Source of the DNA: a virus
Direction: 5' to 3' (one strand)
Virus record (IMG/VR): IMGVR_UViG_3300015171_000001
Span: 62,001-126,000 of that record
DNA: 64,000 nt
The translations under genes and the position numbers were made by a program. Shown here in pieces: positions 44,610-52,696 of the stretch; the first letter of the stretch is position 1, and each line of letters starts with the position of its first letter. Below the pieces are notes generated by a model that saw only the letters and a list, made by a program, of their open reading frames with translations, did not search any database and was not told where the DNA came from.

Positions 44610-44618
44610 ACATACGAT

Positions 44619-45899
44619 ATGATCAGAGAAAATACATTTAAAATATATGGGAATAATCTAAATCCAAAAATTTGGAAATCTGATGGGACTATAAAAACAG
44701 AAATTAGAGAAAAATTATTAGAAATTGCTGATAATTTTTATAAAGATTTAGAATTCAATTTTCCTTATTCAGATATTTTATTATTAGGATCTAATGCAAA
44801 TTATGATTGGAATGAATTTTCAGACATAGATTTGCATATTTTAATTGATAGTAAAAAACTAGGTATTAATGATAAATATATACAACCATTCTTGGATGGA
44901 TTGAAAGATAAATGGAATATTAAACACAAAATAACTTTACACGATATTCCTGTCGAAATGTATATTCAAAATATTGATGATAAAAATGCTGCTCTTGGAA
45001 TATTTTCTTTATTGAATAATAAATGGATTAAATTTCCAAAAAAACAAAAAATTTCATTTAATAAAGAAAAAGTAAAAGAAGATTTTAAAAATATAACTGG
45101 GATCATCAATCATATTATAAATAATAATGAATTAGAAAAAGGAAAAAAATTAGAAGATAAAATTTGGGAAATTAGAAAACAAGGATTGGGAAATAGAGGA
45201 GAATTTTCTGATGGAAATATTTTATTTAAATTATTAAGAAGTTCTGGTTATATTAAAAAACTTATAGATTTTACAAATAAGTCATATGATGAGAAAGAAT
45301 CTTTAAAAGAAAAAATTATTGGAGAAGGACTTAATGATCCACATATATTTAAAGCTATATTTATGGCAGGAATTCCTGGTGCCGGAAAAACAGAAGTATC
45401 AAAATATATTAAAGGTGGAACTGGATTGAAAGTAGTAAATATTGATATTTTTAATGAATGGTATTTGAAAAATAAAAAAGCAATTGATTTTGATAAATTT
45501 GATCAATTAATTAATTCTCAATTAAGTACATATATTCAAGGACATTTAGGACTTATTATAGATAAAACTTCCAGTGATTTTGATATGACATTAAAAACCA
45601 AAGAATCTCTTGAATTATTTGGATATGATACCGCTATGATATTTGTCACTGCTGATTTAGAAATAGCAAAACAAAGAGTAATTAATAGACAAAAAGAAAA
45701 TGGGAGAGAGGTAGATACTGATTATATTGATAAAGTCCACACAGCTTTGCAAAAAAGTATAGAGAAGTATACAAAAATTTTTAAAAATAATTTATTTATT
45801 ATAGATAATACAGAAAATATTGATTTTGGTAGATTAAATAAACAAGTTAATAAATTTATTAATTCCCCTGTTAAAAATCCTCTGAGCAAAATTAATTAA
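44619..45899 (+). CDS. Nucleotidyltransferase fused to a zeta-toxin-like P-loop kinase
   Basis: This is a 426-residue two-domain protein. The N-terminal half has a minimal nucleotidyltransferase motif, LLLGSNANYDWNEFSDIDLHI (Gly-Ser, then D-x-D), followed by a helical part. The C-terminal half is a P-loop kinase: FMAGIPGAGKTEVSKYI (Walker A), VNIDIFNEWY, IIDKTSSDFD and AKQRVINRQKENGR, as in zeta-toxin or polynucleotide-kinase-type enzymes. It is the first gene of an operon with four ART-like paralogues and has no leader. It may modify RNA, nucleotides or sugars in the infected cell. The pairing suggests a nucleotide-based effector system, but substrates are unknown. Confidence 0.7.
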   Translation: MIRENTFKIYGNNLNPKIWKSDGTIKTEIREKLLEIADNFYKDLEFNFPYSDILLLGSNANYDWNEFSDIDLHILIDSKKLGINDKYIQPFLDGLKDKWNIKHKITLHDIPVEMYIQNIDDKNAALGIFSLLNNKWIKFPKKQKISFNKEKVKEDFKNITGIINHIINNNELEKGKKLEDKIWEIRKQGLGNRGEFSDGNILFKLLRSSGYIKKLIDFTNKSYDEKESLKEKIIGEGLNDPHIFKAIFMAGIPGAGKTEVSKYIKGGTGLKVVNIDIFNEWYLKNKKAIDFDKFDQLINSQLSTYIQGHLGLIIDKTSSDFDMTLKTKESLELFGYDTAMIFVTADLEIAKQRVINRQKENGREVDTDYIDKVHTALQKSIEKYTKIFKNNLFIIDNTENIDFGRLNKQVNKFINSPVKNPLSKIN

Positions 45900-45900
45900 T

Positions 45901-46665
45901 ATGAAATTAAAAACACTTTTAACCGAAATTGAGTCTGAACAAGATCAAATATCAATTCTAAAAAAAGAATGCCCATTTGCTATTGAAATATATAAAAAAT
46001 TTAATTATTTGTTTTTTAGAGGATCAAAAAATGTTTCTGTATTTGAAAAAATAAAACCTCTAGTTAATAGATTATCAAGAGATTCTTCTAATGTTGCTAA
46101 TTTATTATTTGATAATAATAAAGACAATTCTTCCTATCAAAAAAGATCGAGTTCTATTATTTTTTCTGGAATTAAAAGAGTTGCTGAAATTTATGGGAAT
46201 GTACATGTGTTTTTTCCAAAAGGAAATGCAAAAATAACATTTTCTAAAAGTGATTTTATATATACAAAATTAATAAATGTTCCTATGATATTAGATACAT
46301 TTGGAAATGAGACTTTTAATTTTTTGTTTGATATTATAGCACCAGAACAAACAAAAGCAACTAGTTTTGAACAACTTGTTAAATATTTTAAAATAATAGA
46401 CACGATGGACAAAAAACATTTATCCGAAATGACTTTCTCCAATACTAAATTTCAAGAATTTGTGTATAAGCCGTTTATAAAAAATAATGTTAAAAATTCA
46501 TATGATTATTTTTCTAGTTTTGTTTCTAATAAAAATTTGAATTTCGTGGGGAATATATTAATGTCTGAATTGAATAATATAAAACATCCCGAATTGTGGA
46601 CACAAGAAGAAGGATATATGATAGATTTTAAACATTTTTATGATAATTTGAGAAATAAATTATGA
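45901..46665 (+). CDS. ART-like packaged effector candidate 1
   Basis: This 254-residue protein is the first of four tandem paralogues. The leader MKLKTLLTEIESE contains an L-T-E site. Shared motifs are YLFFRG (R40), R-SRDSSNVANLLFDNN, KRSSSIIFSG then A-IYG, and V-FPKGNAKITFSKSDFIY. The order Arg-Gly strand, later Ser-rich strand, then A-x-x-Y/F-G and a P-x-G turn resembles the R-S-E class of ADP-ribosyltransferases; the catalytic Glu is not clearly placed. It begins 1 base after the kinase gene. I infer a T4 Alt-like internal protein. It could instead be an unrelated fold. Confidence 0.5.
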   Translation: MKLKTLLTEIESEQDQISILKKECPFAIEIYKKFNYLFFRGSKNVSVFEKIKPLVNRLSRDSSNVANLLFDNNKDNSSYQKRSSSIIFSGIKRVAEIYGNVHVFFPKGNAKITFSKSDFIYTKLINVPMILDTFGNETFNFLFDIIAPEQTKATSFEQLVKYFKIIDTMDKKHLSEMTFSNTKFQEFVYKPFIKNNVKNSYDYFSSFVSNKNLNFVGNILMSELNNIKHPELWTQEEGYMIDFKHFYDNLRNKL

Positions 46666-47447
46666 TTAAGTTAAAAAATATACTCAGAGAAATTCAAGAA
46701 GTAGATCAACATGTTGCCTTGTTACAAAGGGATTGTGGATTAGCAATTCAAAAAATTGTAAATGAACATTTGGTATTTTATAGAGGAGAAAAGGGTTCTG
46801 AATTTTTTATAGAAAGGACCGCAAGACCTAGAGTTAGTTTGGATGGGCCCAATATAGCCAATTTATTATTTGATAACAATCCCGATAATGTACATTATAC
46901 AAAAAGAGGGAAGTGTTTGATTTTTAGTTCTAACCAAGAGACTGCTAAACAATTTGGTCATTTACATGTTTTTATTCCAAAAGGAAATCCTTCTATATCA
47001 TATATAAAAAGAGATTTTGTTGACTGTTATTTAATAAATCCTCCTCTAACAATATCCTATTTGGATAATATTAGCTATATTTTTCGTAAAATACTTGATA
47101 CTCCTGTAAAAATAAGGACAGTTGATTTCATAAAGAATGCTTGTAAATTTATAGATGATCATCCATTATTTAATGAAGAAGAAGAGGCTCTATCAATGTT
47201 AAAACGTTTGTATATGACCGAGGTGCATTTTACTGAGTGGATACTTCCTGTTTTATTGGGAGACGTAAAAAATTCTTATGAATATTTTTTGGAAAGCGCG
47301 TCTTATGAAAATATTTCAGACACAAATGGAAATAAAAATTTATCAGAATTTCGCAAAACTGATATATTTGACGAATTTTGGTCAGATTGTTCTGGTTATC
47401 TTATAAACAACGATTATTTTGTAAATTCTATTTTTCCAAAATTATGA
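46662..47447 (+). CDS. ART-like packaged effector candidate 2
   Basis: This is a 261-residue paralogue, overlapping its neighbours by 4 bases (ATGA) on both sides. The leader MIKLKNILREIQE offers L-R-E and I-Q-E sites. Core motifs are LVFYRGEKGSEFF (R41), RPRVSLDGPNIANLLFDNN, KRGKCLIFSSNQETAKQFG, VFIPKGNPSISYIKRDFV. The paralogues are strongly diverged outside these motifs, which suggests different targets for each. No signal peptide or membrane segment is seen. Confidence 0.5.
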   Translation: MIKLKNILREIQEVDQHVALLQRDCGLAIQKIVNEHLVFYRGEKGSEFFIERTARPRVSLDGPNIANLLFDNNPDNVHYTKRGKCLIFSSNQETAKQFGHLHVFIPKGNPSISYIKRDFVDCYLINPPLTISYLDNISYIFRKILDTPVKIRTVDFIKNACKFIDDHPLFNEEEEALSMLKRLYMTEVHFTEWILPVLLGDVKNSYEYFLESASYENISDTNGNKNLSEFRKTDIFDEFWSDCSGYLINNDYFVNSIFPKL

Positions 47448-48217
47448 AATTAATGTCCATTTTAAATAATATTAGATTAGTGGAATCTTATCAGCATATT
47501 GATATAAAGGATAAGTCAAATCATGATAATTTTATAAATGAATTTCATTCAAAATGTCAAGTGGCCATAAACAAATATAAAGAAGGTGTTAGATTTTATA
47601 GAGGATTTCCGGCTCCAGAAAAAGATATTGTATATTATATAGATCCCACAAATTATACGAGAAAAGCATCAGAAACGCATAATTATATAAATTTATTATT
47701 TGATAATAATGCAGAATTGGGTCATGTTGGTAAAAGAAGCAAATCTGTAATAACTTGTACAGATTTTGGACAATCAGATAGATATGGAAAATCATACATT
47801 ATTTTTCCAATAGGAGATCCATATATGTCATATGGAAAATCTCCAGACTTTTGGTATAACTTTGAGAACACAATTGGCCACGTCGATGTAGTAAATTCCG
47901 AAATTAAGAGTATTTTAACCGACGCGCATCAAGATACAAATGATTCGGATATTAATATATTAAAAAAATCATTGAGAAAAGCACAAGAAATTTTGAAATA
48001 TAGAGGGGAAGATGAAGAAGTTCAGTATTCTACAGAAGATTATTTTACCGAAGATAAAGATATAGTTGAGAATTTTTTTGATAGATTAAATCCACAAAAA
48101 AATGGAATAGAATCAAAAAAATTATCGACAATGGGAAGAATGACTAGAAAAGAAATTTGGACAGAAGTACCGTGTTATGCAATAGATTATTATAAAATAT
48201 ATCAAATATTACCATGA
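47444..48217 (+). CDS. ART-like packaged effector candidate 3
   Basis: This is a 257-residue paralogue. I chose ATG 47444 because it gives the leader MKLMSILNNIRLVE (L-V-E site) and the same ATGA overlap as its neighbours; an upstream in-frame start would add residues lying inside the previous gene. Motifs are VRFYRGFPAPE (R53), TRKASETHNYINLLFDNN, KRSKSVITCTDFGQSDRYG and IIFPIGDPYMSYGKSPDF. The Ile-Phe-Ser of the other copies is Ile-Thr-Cys here. The C-terminal half is acidic. Confidence 0.5.
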   Translation: MKLMSILNNIRLVESYQHIDIKDKSNHDNFINEFHSKCQVAINKYKEGVRFYRGFPAPEKDIVYYIDPTNYTRKASETHNYINLLFDNNAELGHVGKRSKSVITCTDFGQSDRYGKSYIIFPIGDPYMSYGKSPDFWYNFENTIGHVDVVNSEIKSILTDAHQDTNDSDINILKKSLRKAQEILKYRGEDEEVQYSTEDYFTEDKDIVENFFDRLNPQKNGIESKKLSTMGRMTRKEIWTEVPCYAIDYYKIYQILP

Positions 48218-48987
48218 AACTAAAATCTATATTAAAAGAAGTTATATCAAAACAAGAAGTTGAACAACAAAGTTCTTTAGCAATTCAAAAGGCTAGGGAA
48301 GGAGTTTTATTATTTCGTGGGGACAAATCAGAAGAAAAATTTTTCTATAGAGATCCATCAACTAGAGTTAGAAAATCATTGTCTGGTTATAATATTGTAA
48401 ATTTATTATTTGATAATAATCCACATTTAGAACATGCTCAAAAAAGAAGTAAGTCTATTATATTTTCAAGACAACAGGACATTGCTAATTATTATGGAAA
48501 TAAATACATTGTTCTTCCAACACAAGATCCTTATATTTCTTTTATTAATGAAGACTTTGTTTATATAAAACCAAAAATAAGTGGAAGCACTATGAATAAT
48601 AGTGCATTTGAATTACATTTATTATCTATAGCAAATATTTGTGGACATGATAATAGATTGTTTGATACATTTGATGAGGTTAGAGCATGTATTCAAAGTA
48701 TTGATAAAAATATAAAACCAATGAAATTTGATCGCACACAGAATTATTCAATACTTTGGAATTTTTGTTTAAAAAATAAAGGACATTTATTGCAATCTAT
48801 TTTTGAAGTATTTTCTCCAAAAGGACTTGGGGTAACAACAAAAAAATTATCTCAATTAACAAAGTCTGATAATTTCTTAGAAGGTTGGACTGAACAATCA
48901 TGTTGGTTTATTAATAATGTTGAATTAAAAAATGAGTTTGGGGTAAAATTTAAAGATAATAAAAAAACCTCGTCAAAATATGTTTGA
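48214..48987 (+). CDS. ART-like packaged effector candidate 4
   Basis: This 257-residue last paralogue overlaps gene 3 by ATGA. The leader MKLKSILKEVISKQE contains an L-K-E site. Motifs are VLLFRGDKSEEKFF (R35), TRVRKSLSGYNIVNLLFDNN, KRSKSIIFSRQQDIANYYG, IVLPTQDPYISFINEDFVY. Its stop lies within the -35 box of the next promoter (48984-48989). The four genes share length, gene order of motifs and leaders, so they arose by tandem duplication. Confidence 0.5.
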   Translation: MKLKSILKEVISKQEVEQQSSLAIQKAREGVLLFRGDKSEEKFFYRDPSTRVRKSLSGYNIVNLLFDNNPHLEHAQKRSKSIIFSRQQDIANYYGNKYIVLPTQDPYISFINEDFVYIKPKISGSTMNNSAFELHLLSIANICGHDNRLFDTFDEVRACIQSIDKNIKPMKFDRTQNYSILWNFCLKNKGHLLQSIFEVFSPKGLGVTTKKLSQLTKSDNFLEGWTEQSCWFINNVELKNEFGVKFKDNKKTSSKYV

Positions 48988-49011
48988 CAAGAAGTATCAA
49001 TTGGTTATAAT
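48984..49011 (+). promoter_or_regulatory. Sigma70-type promoter
   Basis: TTGACA at 48984-48989 and TATAAT at 49006-49011 have a 16-base spacer. The ATG at 49018 follows the -10 box by 6 bases, so the message would be essentially leaderless. Confidence 0.65.
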
Positions 49012-49017
49012 ATTTTA

Positions 49018-49182
49018 ATGAAATTTTATACGGGAATAGGTAGTAGAAAAACGCCTATTGATATTAAGACGTTAATTATTAATATTACTAAAACACTTGC
49101 CAATAATTCTTATATTTTAAGAAGTGGAGGTGCCGATGGAGCAAATTTGTTTTTTGAAGAAACTAGAAAAAAGTTTATGTGA
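49018..49182 (+). pseudogene. Truncated SLOG/Rossmann-type protein
   Basis: This 54-residue frame begins KFYTGIGSRKTPIDIKTL and ends ILRSGGADGANLFFEETRKK, the N-terminal nucleotide-binding part of a phage SLOG-like (DprA/LOG superfamily) protein that I would expect to be about 150-180 residues. The stop TGA overlaps the GTG of the next gene. The rest of the fold is absent, so it is probably a remnant, although it retains a good promoter. An alternative is a functional mini-protein. Confidence 0.55.
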
Positions 49183-49811
49183 AAGAGAATTTAAAAAAAG
49201 TTAAATTTCTTAGATTTGGTGGATTATCTCCAGTTATCCAATATGGATATGGAAATAATACTTTTCATGCACCACCAGCAAAAAAAGGTATTTATGCTTT
49301 CCCATATCCATTTATAGAATGGTTTTTGCTCGGGGGTAATTATGCAGATCCAAAAAAATCTATTGTAAAAAATCCAACAAATAGAATTCAATATCTTAGA
49401 GATAAAAAAGGAAATTTAATTGATACTAATCATCCCGATTATGAAAAACATTCTGCCTGTGACAAAAATTGGACGGCAGATAGAAGAAAAACAGAAGAAG
49501 ATGATTTTTATGGTGTTTTATATCGTCCAAGTTCTAGAAAAATTTTCGAGTATAAAGGCGACATTTGGCATCACTTAGAATGTAAAAATAATTTTGTGGT
49601 CAATAGACATAATGACTGGATTTTAACTAATTATAAAAACTATACAGATTGTTTATCAAAGCATATTCATAAACAAAAGTTTGATAGAATGCATGGCAAG
49701 TTTATGTGGTTAGATTCTAAAACTTGTTTTGGAGGAAATACAGTATTAAAAGCTCCACAATCTTTTTTTAATAAAGATGACATTGAGGTTTTTATTGAAA
49801 GAATAAAATAA
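49179..49811 (+). CDS. Unknown protein with aromatic-rich sequence
   Basis: This is a 210-residue protein starting at GTG 49179, overlapping the preceding frame. Recognisable but unassigned segments are YGYGNNTFHAPPAKKGIYAF, FYGVLYRPSSRKIFEYKGDIWHHL and KFMWLDSKTCFGGNTVLKAP. Tryptophan, His and Cys are well represented, suggesting an enzyme. I do not recognise a family. It may depend on translation of the truncated SLOG frame before it. Confidence 0.5.
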   Translation: MKENLKKVKFLRFGGLSPVIQYGYGNNTFHAPPAKKGIYAFPYPFIEWFLLGGNYADPKKSIVKNPTNRIQYLRDKKGNLIDTNHPDYEKHSACDKNWTADRRKTEEDDFYGVLYRPSSRKIFEYKGDIWHHLECKNNFVVNRHNDWILTNYKNYTDCLSKHIHKQKFDRMHGKFMWLDSKTCFGGNTVLKAPQSFFNKDDIEVFIERIK

Positions 49812-49814
49812 ATG

Positions 49815-49842
49815 TTGACTTTTTGTGAATTTATATTATAAT
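49815..49842 (+). promoter_or_regulatory. Sigma70-type promoter
   Basis: TTGACT at 49815-49820 and TATAAT at 49837-49842 have a 16-base spacer. The ATG at 49850 is 7 bases after the -10 box, again leaderless in layout. Confidence 0.6.
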
Positions 49843-49849
49843 AAATAAT

Positions 49850-50038
49850 ATGAATTATTTAAATGAAAGATTGTTGAGAATGTTTGTAGAAGATAGATTT
49901 TTAGAAGATATGAAGAAATTTAATATAATTTCTAAAGATATTATAAATTCTTTAAAGAATAAAATTATACACCACGAAGGTAATAGACGGTTGGTAGTTA
50001 ATAATAGAATAATCGAAGCATATCCAGAACTATTGTGA
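49850..50038 (+). CDS. Small unknown protein
   Basis: This is a 62-residue helical protein, MNYLNERLLRMFVEDRFLED then NRRLVVNNRIIEAYPELL, with its own promoter. Its 3' end overlaps the antisense endonuclease gene by 9 bases. No motif is visible; it may be an early regulatory protein. Confidence 0.4.
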   Translation: MNYLNERLLRMFVEDRFLEDMKKFNIISKDIINSLKNKIIHHEGNRRLVVNNRIIEAYPELL

Positions 50039-51523
50039 AATTGGATTGTTCCATATCCATTTAGAATCTCCACAATCCCATATTCTATCCCAATTGTTAT
50101 TTCTCATATTTTCCCATTCGGATAAATTTTCATCAAAATTATTGACAATATCTTTTAATTTGTTTTTTGTAAAATACATTTTTGGATATGCTTCTTTGTA
50201 ATCATCTGTGTAATAATATCTTGGAAGTGTATTGTCAAAAAATACAAATCCTAATTTTGAATAAACTTCCCCAGTAAAAAATCGGCGGTCACTAAAAGAT
50301 ACTACACTATTTGGATTATAATTTTTAATAAAATGTTTGAATATTTTACTAATCCCACCAATAATAATTGTATTTAATTTACAACAATACCTACTAACTT
50401 CCCATTCTATTTGTTGATTAAATTTGCTCTTACAAAGTGTCATTAAACTAACTAACTCGTCTTTATAATATAATCCCAACTTAACTCCACTCTTATCTTC
50501 ACCATTTAAATCATTGTTTTCTAGAAATGTACTACTATCAATATTATCCACTTCTTTAATTACACATTTTCTAGCACCTATTTTATTTGATATGTTGCCC
50601 AATTTATTATTTATAATAGATTTTATTATTTCTGTTTTGTTTTGCCAATCGTCACTCTGAATCTGTAATAAGGTAATTCCATTGATAATACATTTTTTTA
50701 ATTTGTTTAAATGATATACCTTATTCTTTTTTCCGCCAATTTCACTGTGCCAATATATTCCATTATATTCTAATGCAATTTTTTTTGTGGGTATATAGAA
50801 ATCTAATTCTTTTCCAGATAATATTTCTCTATCTCTTCTTGCAATAATTTCTTTTGTTGCCTCAGATAAAAATAAAAATAATTCATTCTCGGCTTTCATT
50901 CTATATGGATTGCATTTTTCACAAAATATGTTGTTTGTGTTGTATGCTGTAATATAAAAAGTCAAGTCGCATACATTACATTTAACTGGATATTTATTCT
51001 TCCAGTTATATCCTTTGTAGTCAGATATTTGAAAAAGTTCTGTCAGTTTTTCTTTTTTTAAAATAGATATTATTTTGTGATAATTATTATCTCTTCTAGT
51101 TTGATTTTCTTTTTTTTTAAAAGCCTCTACTTTTGCAGCATTATCTACTCCATATCTTTCCAATAAAGTAGATTCACATTTTTCTAGATTATTATAATTC
51201 TCGTCTCCATATCTTTCTAATTTGGTGGATTTTACTTTATTAATATAATCTGGATGTTTGCTATAATGGTCCACCCCATATTTTTCCAATAAAGATTTTT
51301 TTAAACTTTCTTTTCCGACATTACATTGCATGTGATGTCCACCATAATTTTTCAATAAAGTTTTTTTAACACCATCTCTATTTTTTTGTTTTATAATAGG
51401 ATTTGAACTAGAACACTTTTTAGAGCAAAATACTCTTTTTCTAATTTTTGGACTCTCAAAATTTATTCCACATGTTAAACATGGTTTAGTTTCATTGGTG
51501 TTTGGATCTTTTTTTCTAGGCAT
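50030..51523 (-). CDS. Homing endonuclease, Vsr-like with YGVDH repeats
   Basis: This is a 497-residue minus-strand protein; ATG 51523 (MPRKKDPN) is preferred over an upstream TTG. N-terminal Cys pairs (CLTCGI, VFCSKKCS) form a zinc finger. KYGVDHYSK, RYGDENYNN and RYGVDNAAK repeats are DNA-binding modules. Another Cys set follows (CNVCDL, CEKCNP). The nuclease core is ELDFYIPTKKIALEYNGIYWHSE, a PD-(D/E)xK Vsr-like fold. A C-terminal domain (LGLYYKDELVSLMTL, EVSRYCCKL, DRRFFTGEVYSKLGF) ends in WDRIWDCGDSKWIWNNP. It appears intact and interrupts the + strand run just before the tail tube gene. Confidence 0.8.
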   Translation of the reverse strand: MPRKKDPNTNETKPCLTCGINFESPKIRKRVFCSKKCSSSNPIIKQKNRDGVKKTLLKNYGGHHMQCNVGKESLKKSLLEKYGVDHYSKHPDYINKVKSTKLERYGDENYNNLEKCESTLLERYGVDNAAKVEAFKKKENQTRRDNNYHKIISILKKEKLTELFQISDYKGYNWKNKYPVKCNVCDLTFYITAYNTNNIFCEKCNPYRMKAENELFLFLSEATKEIIARRDREILSGKELDFYIPTKKIALEYNGIYWHSEIGGKKNKVYHLNKLKKCIINGITLLQIQSDDWQNKTEIIKSIINNKLGNISNKIGARKCVIKEVDNIDSSTFLENNDLNGEDKSGVKLGLYYKDELVSLMTLCKSKFNQQIEWEVSRYCCKLNTIIIGGISKIFKHFIKNYNPNSVVSFSDRRFFTGEVYSKLGFVFFDNTLPRYYYTDDYKEAYPKMYFTKNKLKDIVNNFDENLSEWENMRNNNWDRIWDCGDSKWIWNNPISQ

Positions 51524-51639
51524 ATATGTGTTTAGTTCTAATATAGCCAATATATTACTCTATTTTTCAAAACATGTCTATTTATTTTAATAATTATTAT
51601 TTATAATAGAACAAACAACTAAATTAACTTGACAAATAT

Positions 51640-52128
51640 ATGGCACAACTGATAGAATCCAATGAAATATTCTTTACGGCATTCGAGCCAAAAGTGAGTA
51701 ACCGCTTTATCATGTACATTGATGGAGTACCTGCTTTCTTGATCAAAGGCGTAAAAAGACCCTCAATCAATCTTAACACAATAAAACTAGACCACATCAA
51801 CATTTATCGTAAATTAAAAGGTAAAGCAGAGTGGGAAGATGTGTCTTTAACTTTGTACGATCCCGTATCACCATCTGGCGCACAAACAGTAATGGAATGG
51901 ATTAGATTATCACACGAATCGGTGTCGGGCCGAGATGGGTATGGGGACTTCTATAAAAAGGATGTATCTATTCAAGTATTAGGTCCCGTGGGAGATGTTG
52001 TAGAAGAATGGACCCTTAAGGGGGCCTTTGTGTCTGCTGCTGAATTTGGAGAACTTAATTGGGAAACCGGCGATCCAATCATGATTAATGTAACGCTCTC
52101 GATGGATTATTGCATACTTCAATTCTAG
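51640..52128 (+). CDS. Tail tube protein (gp19-like)
   Basis: This 162-residue protein forms the inner tube through which DNA passes. The length is close to T4 gp19 (163). Family-like segments are SNRFIMYIDGVPAFLIKGVKRPS, KLKGKAEWEDVSLTLYDPVSPSGAQ and LNWETGDPIMINVTLSMDYCILQ. Codon use is less AT-rich, as for the capsid protein, consistent with high expression. The tube gene is separated from the sheath gene by about 19 kb of fibre and accessory genes, unlike T4, where gp18 and gp19 are adjacent. A terminator follows. Confidence 0.88.
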   Translation: MAQLIESNEIFFTAFEPKVSNRFIMYIDGVPAFLIKGVKRPSINLNTIKLDHINIYRKLKGKAEWEDVSLTLYDPVSPSGAQTVMEWIRLSHESVSGRDGYGDFYKKDVSIQVLGPVGDVVEEWTLKGAFVSAAEFGELNWETGDPIMINVTLSMDYCILQF

Positions 52129-52166
52129 TTTTTTATGTGAGTTTTATAATCAATTACTTACAAAAT

Positions 52167-52204
52167 AAAAAGACCAAATTTTAATTAATTTGGTCTTTTT
52201 TATT
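52167..52204 (+). terminator. Rho-independent terminator after the tail tube gene
   Basis: A perfect 14-bp stem (AAAAAGACCAAATT and complement) with a TTAATT loop ends in a T tract. Confidence 0.85.
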
Positions 52205-52679
52205 AATTACTTGAATAGATTGCCGCGAGAGTGTCTTACAACATTTCACAAAATAAATAGAAAATTATTGTTTTTATAAGAAATTTGATCTATATATTTC
52301 CGAAAGTTTCAAGATTAAAACAAAAGGTTTTTGGATTTGATCACAAAAAATTTCAATTTTTTGCTCGTGTTAAAATTTGAGATGATCTTTTTAACAGATT
52401 TGATCGCAAGATCAAATCGGAGAGGAGCCTAGAGTCCCTCTTGTCCAAAGAAGTAGAATAAATTTCTATGAAATTTTCAACTCTGTGCTAGAGATGGTTA
52501 TCCAAATTTATATACTCCGAAATTTATTTTAGAAAACAAATATTAAAACAAAAATTATCCATATTTGATAAAGATCTTACTGAATGGGGAAACATGAAAT
52601 TGAATGGATATGATAGAATTTTGGACTGTGGCAATATTAAATACGAAATGATTTTTAATAGATTAATTCTATACTCTCA
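52205..52679. other. Degenerate region with a GNRA-type hairpin
   Basis: No intact gene lies here. A perfect 9-bp stem GATTTGATC/GATCAAATC capped by GCAA, a GNRA tetraloop, lies at 52397-52418. Nearby, GTTAAAA/TTTTAAC and AGAGG/CCTCT can form flanking stems. The local base composition (GGAGAGGAGCCTAGAGTCCC) is unlike the AT-rich surroundings. An endonuclease remnant follows. This could be a structured RNA or the decayed edge of a mobile element; I cannot fold it here. Confidence 0.4.
52507..52665 (+). pseudogene. C-terminal remnant of a homing endonuclease
   Basis: One frame reads YSEIYFRKQILKQKLSIF, then DKDLTEWGNMKLNGYDRI, then LDCGNIKYEM. It aligns with the C-terminus of the intact minus-strand endonuclease (YPKMYFTKNKLKDIVNNF, DENLSEWENMRNNNWDRI, WDCGDSKW). 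Upstream the frame is closed by a stop near 52489. This is the tail end of a related gene, on the + strand. Confidence 0.8.
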
Positions 52680-52689
52680 TATATTTATA
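52680..52689 (+). promoter_or_regulatory. TATATTTATA upstream element
   Basis: This exact copy lies 7 bases before the ATG at 52697. Confidence 0.5.
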
Positions 52690-52696
52690 TGAACAT

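Larger units (their letters stand above)
44093..44618. other. Gene-poor AT-rich region with an octamer array
   Basis: No convincing gene lies in these 526 bases; an open frame from TTG 44157 has no known features and runs into low-complexity DNA. GGTGTC near 44144 and GACACC near 44243 could pair over about 90 bases, which may mean an RNA structure or an element boundary. The region then holds the octamer array (44348-44465) and the promoter-like element of the next operon (44600-44609). Confidence 0.5.

Noticed and set aside
47378-47443. Upstream start for the third ART-like gene
   Set aside because: It would overlap the preceding gene by 70 bases and place the leader inside the chain; ATG 47444 matches the sister genes.
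52205-52680. Group I intron
   Set aside because: A GNRA hairpin and a neighbouring endonuclease remnant are suggestive, but I could not find the paired core elements or a split gene on either side.
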